Assembly (NCBI GenBank): GCA_937891425.1
Contig: CALAGD010000057.1
Location: forward strand, 1-18,948
Reading direction: 5' to 3'
Length of the DNA: 18,948 nucleotides
DNA from: an uncultured Pigmentiphaga sp.
Lineage (GTDB): Bacteria; Pseudomonadota; Gammaproteobacteria; Burkholderiales; Burkholderiaceae_B
A program made the translations under genes and the position numbers. This document shows, in pieces, positions 7,117 to 14,790 of this stretch. The notes beneath the pieces were generated by a model. It worked only from the letters and a program-made list of their open reading frames with translations, searched no databases and was not told where the DNA came from. The stretch's first letter is position 1, and the number at the start of each line of letters is the position of its first letter.

Positions 7117-8094
7117 ATGCGAGTGTTCAAACGTGTACTGACGGCGGCTGCCGTCGTCTGCTCCCTGGTGTCTTCGGTATACGCTGCCACGGAGTTTCCG
7201 TCCAGGGTGGTAAAAATCGTTGTTCCTTTCGGTGCTGGCGGTCTCACCGACATTCTGGCGCGCGCCATGGCGCAGGATCTCGCGAAAATATTGGGACAAC
7301 CGGTCATCGTCGAAAACCGGCCAGGGGCCAGTGGCGCGATTGCGGCAAGCCACGTCGCCCAGTCGAACCCCGACGGGCACACGCTTTTCTTCGCGAACGA
7401 CACGGCTTTGTCGGTGAACCAGTACCTGTACAAGAAGCTGTCGTACAACCCCGAGAGGGATTTCCGCCCAGTGCATAACGTAGCGGGTACCCGTAACGTG
7501 TTGCTCGCCAGCAAGAAGTCGGGATTCAAGACGGTGGACGACATGCTGCGCGCTGCGCGTCAACGTCCGGGCGAAGTTTCGTACGGCAGTTTTGGCGTAG
7601 GCAGCACGCCGCACCTGGTGCCCGAGGAAATGGCAGCCCGCGCGGGCGTGAAGCTCAACCATATTCCCTACAACGGCAACGCCGAGACCGTCACGGCCCT
7701 TATTGGCGGGCATATCGATCTTGCCGTCGTTGCCATTCCCGTTGCACTGCCGTTGCTGCAGTCGGACAAGGTTGAGATTCTCGGCGTCGTGTCGCCCGAG
7801 CGCTATCCCGGGCTGCCCGACGTGCCCACGCTGGAAGAAGCGGGCATCAAGGGCCTGAACAGCCAGATCTACTTCGGACTGGTTGCGCCGGCTGCCACGC
7901 CGGATGATGTCGTCAGGAATATCTCGGACAGCGTTGCACAGGTGATCACGCAGCCGAAGTTCCGGCAGGAGTACATCGAGAGCAAGGGTATGGAACTGAT
8001 CGACCAGGATGCGTCGGAGTTCGGGCAATTCCTGAAGGAAGACAGGGCCCGCTACAAGGCTCGCATCGAGTCGATGAACCTGTCGCTCGACTGA
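7117..8094 (+). CDS. Second Bug-family periplasmic solute-binding protein
   Basis: A 325-aa TctC/Bug-type binding protein with a clear signal peptide (residues 1-23, MRVFKRVL, hydrophobic core, cut after SSVYA). The mature protein begins with the family start FPSRVVKIVVPFGAGG, then VIVENRPGASG, NPDGHTLFFAN, YGSFGVGSTPHL and the late GLVAPAATPDDVV. GAGGCAGG (7105-7112) precedes ATG 7117. The aldehyde dehydrogenase gene begins 10 bases after its stop, so the two are very likely translated from one message. It belongs to the same family as the product of 4591-5613 but is clearly not a recent duplicate, since many positions differ. No membrane components of a TTT transporter are present. It probably captures the substrate or a related acid of the neighbouring enzymes. 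Confidence 0.9.
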   Translation: MRVFKRVLTAAAVVCSLVSSVYAATEFPSRVVKIVVPFGAGGLTDILARAMAQDLAKILGQPVIVENRPGASGAIAASHVAQSNPDGHTLFFANDTALSVNQYLYKKLSYNPERDFRPVHNVAGTRNVLLASKKSGFKTVDDMLRAARQRPGEVSYGSFGVGSTPHLVPEEMAARAGVKLNHIPYNGNAETVTALIGGHIDLAVVAIPVALPLLQSDKVEILGVVSPERYPGLPDVPTLEEAGIKGLNSQIYFGLVAPAATPDDVVRNISDSVAQVITQPKFRQEYIESKGMELIDQDASEFGQFLKEDRARYKARIESMNLSLD

Positions 8095-8104
8095 GGAGAT
8101 GCTG

Positions 8105-9565
8105 ATGCAGTACCGGAATCTGGGTCTGTTCATCGATGGTGAATGGATCGATGCGCGCGAGCGCCGTACGATCGCGGTCCTGAATCCGTCGAACGGTACG
8201 GAACTGGGACGCCTGCCGGTTGCCAACGCCGAAGACATCGATCACGCCGTGGCGGCTGCCGTGCGGGGGTTCGAGGTCTGGTCCGAGAAGTCGGCGTACG
8301 AAAGGGCGGGGATCCTGCAACGCGCGGCACAGCTGCTGCGCGAGCGCACTCAGCGCATTGCCGAGCTGGTGTGCCTGGAGCAGGGCAAGCCCCTGGCTGA
8401 TGCCGTGGGCGAGGTGAAGAACCTTGCTGACATCGTGGCCTGGGATGCGGAAGAGGGCAGGCGCATTTACGGCCGTACCATCCCCTCGCGCATTCCCAAG
8501 CACAGTCTGGCGACCGTGCGCGAACCGATTGGCCCGGTGGCGGCGTTCGCACCCTGGAACTACCCCGCGCTGTTGCCGCTGCGCAAGATCAGCGCCATCC
8601 TGGCCGCCGGATGCTCGGTGGTGTTGAAACCAGCTGAGGAAACACCGGCAACTTCGTTCGAGGTAGTGGAGGCATTCATCGAAGCGGGTGTGCCCGCGGC
8701 CGCGATCAACGTGGTCTATGGCGATCCGGCACGCACCTCCGAGCAACTGATTGCGCACCCCGAGATCCGCGCCATCACGTTTACGGGCTCCACTGCGGTG
8801 GGTCGTCAGCTCGCGAAACTCTGCGGACAGTACCTCAAGAAGTGCGTCATGGAACTGGGGGGGCATGCGCCCGTCATCATCATGGACGACGTCCCTGATG
8901 TGGAAGAGCTGGCGGTGGCGACTGCCTATCGCAAGTTCAAGAATGCGTCGCAAGGATGTGTGAACCCCAGCCGCTACTTCGTGCATGAAAGCATCTTCGA
9001 CCGATTCGTGGATGCCTTCGTGGCGAAGACGCGTACATTGCGCGTGGGTGACGCTGCTGACCCGGGTGTCGATGTCGGCCCCCTGATGCACGAGCGCCGG
9101 GTGCAGGCCATGCAGTCCCTCACGGAAGATGCCCTTGCGTGCGGGGCTACGCTGCGCTGCGGCGGCCGCACTCCCGACCTGCCCGGTTACTTCTGGGAGC
9201 CGACGGTTCTGACACATGTGCCTGCATCGGCGCGCCTGATGAACGAGGAGATCTTCGGACCGATCGTGCCGTTCAACCCGTTCAGCGACCTTGATGCGGT
9301 CATTGCCGAGGCGAATCGACTCGAGTATGGCCTGGCGGCGTATGCCTTCACGCGATCGCTCGAAACGGCCCGTTACCTGGCGCGCAAGCTGCGGGCGGGC
9401 ATGATCGGGCTCAATACCTACTCGCTGGGCGTGCCGGATTCCATCGCTTCACCGGAAACACCGTTTGGTGGGATCAAGGCTAGCGGATTCGGGCGCGAGG
9501 GTGGCTGCGAAGGCCTCGAGGCGTTCCTCGAAACCAAGCTGATCAGCGAATACTCCCATCAGTAG
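8105..9565 (+). CDS. NAD(P)-dependent aldehyde dehydrogenase, succinate-semialdehyde type
   Basis: This oxidises an aldehyde or semialdehyde to the acid with NAD(P). The 486-aa product is full length. Catalytic elements are the APWNYP asparagine (N152), LKPAEETP lysine (K175), FTGST cofactor turn (226-230), the general-base Glu of MELGG (E250) and the nucleophile Cys at about 285. The end, FGGIKASGFGREGG followed by EGLEAFLETK, is typical of succinate-semialdehyde dehydrogenases. Around the cysteine it reads NASQGCVNPSR, where the usual motif is GQ-x-C; the glycine is replaced by serine, which may mark a distinct substrate. ATG 8105 is chosen since GAGGAG (8093-8098, overlapping the previous stop) is 6 bases upstream; ATG 8099 would be too close. 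Its end overlaps the convergent iclR-type gene by 7 bases. Confidence 0.9.
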   Translation: MQYRNLGLFIDGEWIDARERRTIAVLNPSNGTELGRLPVANAEDIDHAVAAAVRGFEVWSEKSAYERAGILQRAAQLLRERTQRIAELVCLEQGKPLADAVGEVKNLADIVAWDAEEGRRIYGRTIPSRIPKHSLATVREPIGPVAAFAPWNYPALLPLRKISAILAAGCSVVLKPAEETPATSFEVVEAFIEAGVPAAAINVVYGDPARTSEQLIAHPEIRAITFTGSTAVGRQLAKLCGQYLKKCVMELGGHAPVIIMDDVPDVEELAVATAYRKFKNASQGCVNPSRYFVHESIFDRFVDAFVAKTRTLRVGDAADPGVDVGPLMHERRVQAMQSLTEDALACGATLRCGGRTPDLPGYFWEPTVLTHVPASARLMNEEIFGPIVPFNPFSDLDAVIAEANRLEYGLAAYAFTRSLETARYLARKLRAGMIGLNTYSLGVPDSIASPETPFGGIKASGFGREGGCEGLEAFLETKLISEYSHQ

Positions 9566-10365
9566 CTGGCGACGTCCTGCTGCGTCATGGCCGATTCGAT
9601 CTGGGCGACGGCCTCCTGCAACCGGGGCAGGAGGCGCTGGGCAGCCTGCTCGATGGTCATGGCGCGCTTCAGGAAGACGATGTTCAGGCACCCGATGGGC
9701 TCACCGGAGCGCAATATCGGCAGCGCGATGGCGTGGGTGCCGGAATCCCGTATCCATTCTTCGGTGTTGGTGCCGTACCCCTGCGACTGCACGCGCTCGA
9801 TGAGCGTGCGCACGATCTGCGGATTGCTTGCCAGCCGGCCCTGTTCTCCACCGTCTGCAATCATGAGCTTGACGAGTTCCTCCCGGCGTTGTGGCGTACA
9901 AGCGGCGAAGTATGCACGCCCCGACGCCGACAGCAGCAGGGGCATGCGGCGGCCGACCATGGCTTTGTGAATCGACAGCGGACTGAACCGGTGGGTGCTC
10001 TCGCGGATGAGCATGGCACTGCCATCGAGCGTGGTGAGGTCGGAAGGCCATTGCACGTTCTTGAGCAGTTCGCCCATGGCCGGTGCGGCGATCTGGGAAA
10101 TCCACTCCGCATCCGTGAAACCTTCACTCAGTTCGCGCACCTGCAGGGTGAGCTGATAGGCATTGTCGGACAGACTGCGCTGCACGCAGCCCTCGTCCGC
10201 GAGTGTTTCCAGGATGCGCTTGATGGTGGTGCGGTGCAGGTTGGTTGCGCTGACCAGTTGCGAGATGGTAAGCGTGCCCCGGGGCGCCCGATTGAGGGCG
10301 CGGAGGATGGCAAGCCCCCGCTGCAACCCCTGAACTCGGTGATAAGCGTCGGTGCTGGAATTCAT
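9559..10365 (-). CDS. IclR-family transcriptional regulator
   Basis: IclR proteins are DNA-binding dimers or tetramers that respond to small metabolites, often aromatic or carboxylic acids, and commonly control adjacent catabolic genes. The 268-aa product (ATG 10365) has the N-terminal winged helix (about residues 13-75: GLQRGLAILRAL, TISQLVSATNLHRTTIKRIL) and the C-terminal GAF-like effector domain with MPLLLSASGRAYFAACT and GYGTNTEEW. The frame extends four codons further to TTG 10377, which I rejected because an ATG is available. No strong Shine-Dalgarno is seen. It converges on the aldehyde dehydrogenase (7-base overlap, TGA 9561-9559 and TAG 9563-9565) and diverges from the phosphodiesterase gene. 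It probably regulates the 6024-9565 operon and perhaps the divergent Bug gene. Confidence 0.92.
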   Translation of the reverse strand: MNSSTDAYHRVQGLQRGLAILRALNRAPRGTLTISQLVSATNLHRTTIKRILETLADEGCVQRSLSDNAYQLTLQVRELSEGFTDAEWISQIAAPAMGELLKNVQWPSDLTTLDGSAMLIRESTHRFSPLSIHKAMVGRRMPLLLSASGRAYFAACTPQRREELVKLMIADGGEQGRLASNPQIVRTLIERVQSQGYGTNTEEWIRDSGTHAIALPILRSGEPIGCLNIVFLKRAMTIEQAAQRLLPRLQEAVAQIESAMTQQDVASY

Positions 10366-10373
10366 TGTTGTTG

Positions 10374-10395
10374 CCAATTCGTGAAAACGCGTTGG
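10374..10395. promoter_or_regulatory. Imperfect dyad ahead of iclR-type gene
   Basis: CCAATTCGT, a GAAA centre and ACGCGTTGG pair at 7 of 9 positions, ending 9 bases upstream of the regulator start codon. It contains the 8-bp palindrome AACGCGTT (10386-10393). The position suits autorepression, but the symmetry is partial and unrelated in sequence to the dyad at 5927-5943. Confidence 0.25.
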
Positions 10396-10483
10396 TGAGT
10401 GACGACAACCGCCGCGAAAGTCTACGCAACGGAGTGCGCATTGCGTTACGCTTGCAATTCGGTTTTGCGGTCAGCATCCATCC

Positions 10484-11305
10484 ATGCGCACCTACCTGGT
10501 TCAGCTGAGCGACCTGCATATTTACGATCCCGCCCGACCTGCCCAGGACATCATCGACACGGCGGCCTGCGTGCGCACGGCCGTAGCCCTGATCGGCAGC
10601 CTGTCGGAAACGCCGCACGCCGTGGTCATCACCGGCGATCTTGGGGATCTCGGCTCCGACATCGAGTACGAGCGCCTTGCACAGTTGCTCCAGCCGCTTC
10701 GGATGCCAGTCTATCTGCTGCCAGGCAATCACGACAACCGCGCCGCGTTGCGCAGGTGTTTCCCCACGCACGCCTACCTGCAGCAGTCAACGTGCGACGA
10801 TTTCATCCAGTACGACGTGCAGGTAGGCGGCTTGCGGCTGATCGCGCTGGACACCGTGGCGCCCGGCCAGCCCTATGGTGAGTTGTGCGAACGCCGTCTG
10901 GCCTGGCTGGAAGAACGCCTGGAGCATCACCGCCGGGCATCCACGCCGGTCGTCATCGCCATGCACCACCCGCCGTTCCCGACATTCATCGAACACATGG
11001 ATGCCATGCGGCTGCTGCGCGGTGCAACGGAGCTTGAGCGCCTCGTGTCGCGCTACCCGAACGTCGAGCGCATCATCTGCGGCCATGTGCACCGCTCCAT
11101 CGAGCGGCGGTTTGGCGGCACATTGGTGCAGGTGGCGCCGTCAACCGCCCACCAGATTGCCCTGGACTTTGCCCCGTCCGCGCGGCCTCACTGGAACCTG
11201 GAGCCGGCAGGATTCAGGCTGTTTGCCTTGGGTGAAGATGGGGTACTGGTCAGCCACCTCATCCCCAACGGCCAATACGCGGGTCCCTACGATTTCGATT
11301 CCTGA
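10484..11305 (+). CDS. Metallophosphodiesterase, GpdQ/CpdA type
   Basis: A calcineurin-like, two-metal phosphoesterase acting on phosphodiesters such as cyclic nucleotides or glycerophosphodiesters. The 273-aa product carries the full ligand set in the order and spacing of the GpdQ family: D10 and H12 (SDLH), D52 (GDL), N82 and H83 (GNHDN), H161/H162 (MHHPP), H201 and H203 (GHVH). Length is close to GpdQ (about 274 aa), and the C-terminal QYAGPYDFD resembles the end of that family. There is no signal peptide, so it is cytosolic. ATG 10484 directly precedes the first beta strand; no strong ribosome site is visible. It is divergent from the iclR-type gene across 118 bases and may be unrelated to the catabolic block. 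Substrate preference (cAMP or glycerophosphodiester) cannot be read from sequence. Confidence 0.88.
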   Translation: MRTYLVQLSDLHIYDPARPAQDIIDTAACVRTAVALIGSLSETPHAVVITGDLGDLGSDIEYERLAQLLQPLRMPVYLLPGNHDNRAALRRCFPTHAYLQQSTCDDFIQYDVQVGGLRLIALDTVAPGQPYGELCERRLAWLEERLEHHRRASTPVVIAMHHPPFPTFIEHMDAMRLLRGATELERLVSRYPNVERIICGHVHRSIERRFGGTLVQVAPSTAHQIALDFAPSARPHWNLEPAGFRLFALGEDGVLVSHLIPNGQYAGPYDFDS

Positions 11306-11337
11306 TGCATCGGCGCGTGTCGTCCGTGCGCCGGATT

Positions 11338-11366
11338 TCCGGCCGCAGCCGCGGCACGCGGCCGGA
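11338..11366. terminator. GC-rich hairpin between convergent genes
   Basis: TCCGGCCGC and GCGGCCGGA form a perfect 9-bp stem with an 11-base loop that itself contains GCCGCGGC. It sits in the 79-base gap between the phosphodiesterase stop and the hisC stop, where a two-way terminator is expected. Neither strand shows a following T-run, so efficient intrinsic termination is uncertain. Confidence 0.4.
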
Positions 11367-11384
11367 GCAGGGCCGGATGATGGG

Positions 11385-12449
11385 TCATTTCTTCCCGAGA
11401 ATGTCATCCAGCGCATTCACGAGAGCATCGCACTGTTCTTCTGTGCCAACGGAAATGCGCAGGAATTGATCGATGCGGGACAGCGCGAAGTGACGCACCA
11501 GAATGGCACGCTCGCGCAGCGCCGCGGCCAGGGCCGCTCCCCCGTATCCGGGATGCCGGGCGAACACGAAGTTGGCCGCCGACGGAAGCACTTCGAACCC
11601 GCGTTCCCGCAGGTCGAAGCTCATGCGTTCGCGCGAGCGGATCACCCGCTGGCGCGTGGTCTCGAACCATTCGCTGTCTTCCATCGCTGCCACTGCACCC
11701 GCCAGGGCGATGCGGTTGATGGGGTACGAGTTGAAGCTATTCTTGACGCGTTCGATACCTTCGATGAGGTCGACATGGCCGATTGCAAACCCCACGCGCA
11801 AGCCGGCCAGCGAGCGAGATTTGGAGAGTGTCTGCACGACCAGCAGGTTCTCGTACTGGCGCGTGAGGGGGACGGCGCTTTCTCCGCCGAAGTCGATATA
11901 GGCCTCGTCTACCACCACCGGGATGTCTGGCAGGCGCTTCGCCAGTGATTCGATCGCCTCCAGGGGCAGCAGGTGCCCGGTGGGCGCATTGGGGTTGGCA
12001 AAAATGATGGCGCCGACATCGTCGCCGTAGGCGTCTACTTCAATCTCGAAGTGATCGTTGAGCGCGACTGTGCGGTATTCGATACCGAAGAGCCGGCAAT
12101 ACGACGGGTAGAAGCTGTAGGTGACATCGGGAAATGCCAGCGGCCGGTCGTGGCGCAACAGCGCGGCAAAGACGTGGGCCAGGACTTCGTCAGAGCCATT
12201 GCCTACGAACACGTTGCGCGGCTCCACGCCGTAGCGGCGGGCGACGGCGTGCTTGAAGGCCGTGGAGTCGGGATCCGGGTACAGGCGCAAGGCGTCGTTG
12301 GCGGCCTCCCGCATGGCATGTAATGCCCGGGGCGAGGGACCATACGGGTTCTCGTTCGTGTTCAGCTTGACCAGGTTGTCGATGCGGGGCTGTTCACCGG
12401 GTACATACGGTATCAGCGATTGAACGACGGGGCTCCAGAATCGGCTCAT
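11385..12449 (-). CDS. hisC: Histidinol-phosphate aminotransferase
   Basis: This PLP enzyme converts imidazole-acetol phosphate and glutamate to histidinol phosphate in histidine synthesis. The 354-aa product has the family landmarks: LNTNENPYGPSP (29-40), YPDP, GNGSDEVL (84-90), NPNAPTG (152-158), VVVDEAYIDF (178-187), and SKSRSLAGLRVGF, with the Schiff-base lysine at 210 and a phosphate-binding arginine at 218. It stands outside any his operon, last in the minus-strand run, starting 5 bases after the ttcA stop. The ribosome site is weak. Burkholderiales often carry two hisC genes, so this may be the second copy; related roles with phenylalanine or tyrosine cannot be excluded. Confidence 0.94.
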   Translation of the reverse strand: MSRFWSPVVQSLIPYVPGEQPRIDNLVKLNTNENPYGPSPRALHAMREAANDALRLYPDPDSTAFKHAVARRYGVEPRNVFVGNGSDEVLAHVFAALLRHDRPLAFPDVTYSFYPSYCRLFGIEYRTVALNDHFEIEVDAYGDDVGAIIFANPNAPTGHLLPLEAIESLAKRLPDIPVVVDEAYIDFGGESAVPLTRQYENLLVVQTLSKSRSLAGLRVGFAIGHVDLIEGIERVKNSFNSYPINRIALAGAVAAMEDSEWFETTRQRVIRSRERMSFDLRERGFEVLPSAANFVFARHPGYGGAALAAALRERAILVRHFALSRIDQFLRISVGTEEQCDALVNALDDILGKK

Positions 12450-12454
12450 CGAAA

Positions 12455-13516
12455 TTACTCGGACGATCTATCGGGGACAGCGATTGGAGAAACACGGGCG
12501 GTATCGGCCGTTGCCGGATGCCCGGGCGAGAGGGCGGGGTCGTGCCCGGGGCCGACGCCGGGTTGCAGGAAGTCGTCGTCGGCCAGGTCGAGGTCGTCTT
12601 CTTGATCGAAGTTGACCAGCTCCGCGCGGGGGCCAGCCGGTTGTGCGGCGTGCCCGAATTCGAAGTCTACCGGATCAAATGCCCGGTCGCCGTCCGGGTC
12701 GGCGTAACCGGTGGGCTTCAGCCCTGCAAAATCGTACAGGCCGTGGTCGAGCATGTGCGAGGTCTTGATCCGCCCCAGCGAGTTGAAGATATTGTCGACG
12801 CGGCCGGGATAGCGTGCATCCCATTCGGCCATCAGGTGCGACACTTCGCGACGCTTGAGATTCTCCTGCGAGCCGCACAGACTGCACGGAATGATGGGAA
12901 ACTGCTTCCACTCGGCGTATGCGATCAGGTCGGCCTCCTTGACGTAGGCCAGCGGACGGATCACGACATGCCGGCCATCGTCCGACACCAGCTTGGGCGG
13001 CATGGCCTTCATGATGCCGCCGTAGAACAGGTTCAGCAGGAAGGTGGCCACGATGTCGTCACGATGGTGGCCGAGCGCGATTTTCGTGGCCTTGAGCTCG
13101 GTAGCCACCCGGTACAGGATGCCGCGCCGCAGTCGCGAACAGAGCGAACACATGGTCTTGCCTTCGGGAATGAGGCGCTTGACGACGGAGTAGGTATCCT
13201 GGGTTTCGATGTGGTAGGGCACGCCCCGGCTTTCGAGGTAACGCGGCAGTACGTCGGCCGGGAAACCAGGCTGCTTCTGGTCGAGGTTCACGGCGACGAT
13301 GTCGAAGGAGATCGGGGCCCGTTCGCGCAGTTGCAGCAGGATGTCGAGCAGGCCGTAGGAGTCTTTCCCGCCCGAGACACACACCATTACGCGATCGCCA
13401 TCTTCAATCATGTTGTAGTCGATGATGGCCCGCCCCACCTGGCGCATCAGCCGCTTGGCCAGCTTGTTGCGCTCACGTTGCAGCTTGCGGGTGTCAAACA
13501 AGCCTTCAGCACTCAT
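12455..13516 (-). CDS. ttcA: tRNA 2-thiocytidine(32) synthetase TtcA
   Basis: TtcA is an iron-sulfur, ATP-dependent enzyme that thiolates cytidine 32 of certain tRNAs. From ATG 13516 the protein is 353 aa. It has the PP-loop SGGKDS (48-53), the first cysteine pair MCSLC (C123, C126), the GHHRDD segment (149-154) and the second CSLC (C211, C214), which together hold the cluster. AGGAG lies 7 bases upstream, inside the end of folB. The frame is open 74 codons further upstream, but that stretch is the shadow of folB. After FAGLKPTG the protein carries a tail of roughly 80 residues that is acidic (QEDDLDLADDD, 305-315) then proline-rich, making it longer than E. coli TtcA (311 aa). Confidence 0.95.
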   Translation of the reverse strand: MSAEGLFDTRKLQRERNKLAKRLMRQVGRAIIDYNMIEDGDRVMVCVSGGKDSYGLLDILLQLRERAPISFDIVAVNLDQKQPGFPADVLPRYLESRGVPYHIETQDTYSVVKRLIPEGKTMCSLCSRLRRGILYRVATELKATKIALGHHRDDIVATFLLNLFYGGIMKAMPPKLVSDDGRHVVIRPLAYVKEADLIAYAEWKQFPIIPCSLCGSQENLKRREVSHLMAEWDARYPGRVDNIFNSLGRIKTSHMLDHGLYDFAGLKPTGYADPDGDRAFDPVDFEFGHAAQPAGPRAELVNFDQEDDLDLADDDFLQPGVGPGHDPALSPGHPATADTARVSPIAVPDRSSE

Positions 13517-13889
13517 GTCCGTACTCCTGGCCACGACGTTTGAACACTTCGATCCCGACGGCGGCACAGTCCGCGAACGCAGTGGGCTTGCCGATGCGCA
13601 GCCGGATTGCCTGGATGTCTTCGAAATCGCGCATGAGCCGTTCGACCAGGCGGTCGCACAGGGTTTCGAGCAGGTCGACGTGCGTGCGGGAACATTCTTC
13701 GACGATGGCTTCACGCAAGCGCCGGTAATCCAGGACATCGTGAATGCTGTCTTCCCGCGTAGGGGGGCGAATGATCACGTCCACCTCGGCGTCGACATGC
13801 AGCGTCTGGGTGGTCCCCCGCTCATGATCCAGAATACCGATGCGCGAGTCGACCGCCAGACGTGAAAAGAAAATGCGACGGGTTGGCAT
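13506..13889 (-). CDS. folB: Dihydroneopterin aldolase
   Basis: FolB cleaves or epimerises dihydroneopterin to 6-hydroxymethyl-dihydropterin in folate synthesis. The 127-aa product matches the E. coli enzyme at the key positions: a glutamate in ILDHERG (E23), a tyrosine in VLDYRRL (Y55), the pterin-anchoring Glu in DLLETL (E75) and the catalytic Lys in RIGKP (K101). Its last 11 bases overlap the start of ttcA, so the two are likely translationally coupled. ATG 13889 has no clear Shine-Dalgarno. It follows the pteridine-reductase-like SDR by 68 bases with no terminator-like hairpin between, placing two pterin enzymes side by side. Confidence 0.92.
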   Translation of the reverse strand: MPTRRIFFSRLAVDSRIGILDHERGTTQTLHVDAEVDVIIRPPTREDSIHDVLDYRRLREAIVEECSRTHVDLLETLCDRLVERLMRDFEDIQAIRLRIGKPTAFADCAAVGIEVFKRRGQEYGHEC

Positions 13890-13957
13890 GTTTGTAGGTG
13901 GCGAAGCCGGGTTCTGCTACAGATTGAAGAAAGGAAAACGTGTGTGGCGTGTGTGCG

Positions 13958-14755
13958 CTACATCAAGCTGAAATCGCGTGCAAACCCCACCAGATGCTGG
14001 CCACCGTCGACGATGAGGGTGGTACCGGTGATGGCCGGGTTGGCGACCGCGAATGCCACGGCGTCGGCAACCGTCTCCGGTGTGCTGGCCTTGCCAAGGG
14101 GCGCCATGGTATGGGTACGGGCGAACTGCTCCGGAGTCTGCAGATGGCTTGGCAGGGTAAGGCCCGGGGCCACGCCCACCACGCGCACCGTGGGAGCCAG
14201 CGCCTGGGCCAGCATGGTGGTGGCCGCGTCGAGGGCCGCCTTGGTCAGCGTGTACGACAGAAAGTCGGGATTGTAATTCCACAGCTTCTGGTCGAGCAGG
14301 TTGACGACGACCCCGCGGGCATCGCCGCCGCGAGTCCGCAGCTGGGCGGCGAGGTTGCGTGCCAGCACGAGGGGCGCTATCAGGTTGGGGCCGAGATGTT
14401 CCTGCAGACACTTCCCGGTGAACGTGTGAATGTCGTCGTATTCGAAGCGCCCGGCATTGTTCACCACGACATCGACCGCACCAAATGTAGCGGCGATGTG
14501 GTCGAGCAACTGGTCGACCGCACTTTCGTCGCCGAGGTCGCAGGCAAACGCTTGCGCGTCGCCGCCGAGGTCTCGGATTTCATGCACCGTTTGCAGCGCT
14601 GCATCACGTGAGCGCCCGTAATGCACGGCCACACGCCAGCCGGCACGTGCCAGCGTGAGGGCTATGACGCGGCCAATACGTTGCGCGCCACCTGTAACCA
14701 GGGCGGTACCCCGGGTGGGTACGGCGTCGCGGGAATGGTCGGAAGTTGTGCTCAT
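13958..14755 (-). CDS. Short-chain dehydrogenase of pteridine reductase (PTR1/FolM) type
   Basis: A 265-aa NADPH-type SDR. The cofactor motif is TGGAQRIG (21-28). At 45-49 it reads HYGRS, like the HYxRS of Leishmania pteridine reductase PTR1, which holds the NADP phosphate. NNAG is at 99-102. The catalytic site has Asp155 where ordinary SDRs have Ser, followed by Tyr168 and Lys172. PTR1 uses exactly this D-Y-K set with the same spacing (13 and 4). Bacterial relatives include FolM, a dihydromonapterin reductase. The adjacent folB gene acts on the same class of pterins, so a role in reducing dihydro- or oxidised pterins (or folate) is likely but inferred. It lies 35 bases after the second SDR gene, lacks a ribosome site, and has a -10 box at leaderless distance. 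Confidence 0.85.
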   Translation of the reverse strand: MSTTSDHSRDAVPTRGTALVTGGAQRIGRVIALTLARAGWRVAVHYGRSRDAALQTVHEIRDLGGDAQAFACDLGDESAVDQLLDHIAATFGAVDVVVNNAGRFEYDDIHTFTGKCLQEHLGPNLIAPLVLARNLAAQLRTRGGDARGVVVNLLDQKLWNYNPDFLSYTLTKAALDAATTMLAQALAPTVRVVGVAPGLTLPSHLQTPEQFARTHTMAPLGKASTPETVADAVAFAVANPAITGTTLIVDGGQHLVGFARDFSLM

Positions 14756-14761
14756 GGTCGC

Positions 14762-14767
14762 ATTGTA
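14762..14767 (-). promoter_or_regulatory. -10 box suggesting a leaderless message
   Basis: On the minus strand TACAAT (5 of 6 to consensus) ends 6 bases before ATG 14755 of the PTR1-type gene. Transcription would therefore start on or next to the A of the start codon. The gene has no Shine-Dalgarno, in keeping with a leaderless transcript. No good -35 hexamer is visible, which weakens the call. Confidence 0.35.
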
Positions 14768-14790
14768 TGCCGCCTGCCGGCGGTGAATGA

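Noticed and set aside
7946..9217. Minus-strand open frame opposite the aldehyde dehydrogenase (423 aa)
   Set aside because: It is an antisense shadow of a well-supported gene with no family features.
12518..13543. Plus-strand open frame opposite ttcA (341 aa)
   Set aside because: It is antisense to a gene with PP-loop and cysteine motifs, and its translation shows no domain.
13517..13738. 74-codon upstream extension of TtcA
   Set aside because: It is the folB coding sequence read in another frame; ATG 13516 has a good ribosome site and yields the normal N-terminus.
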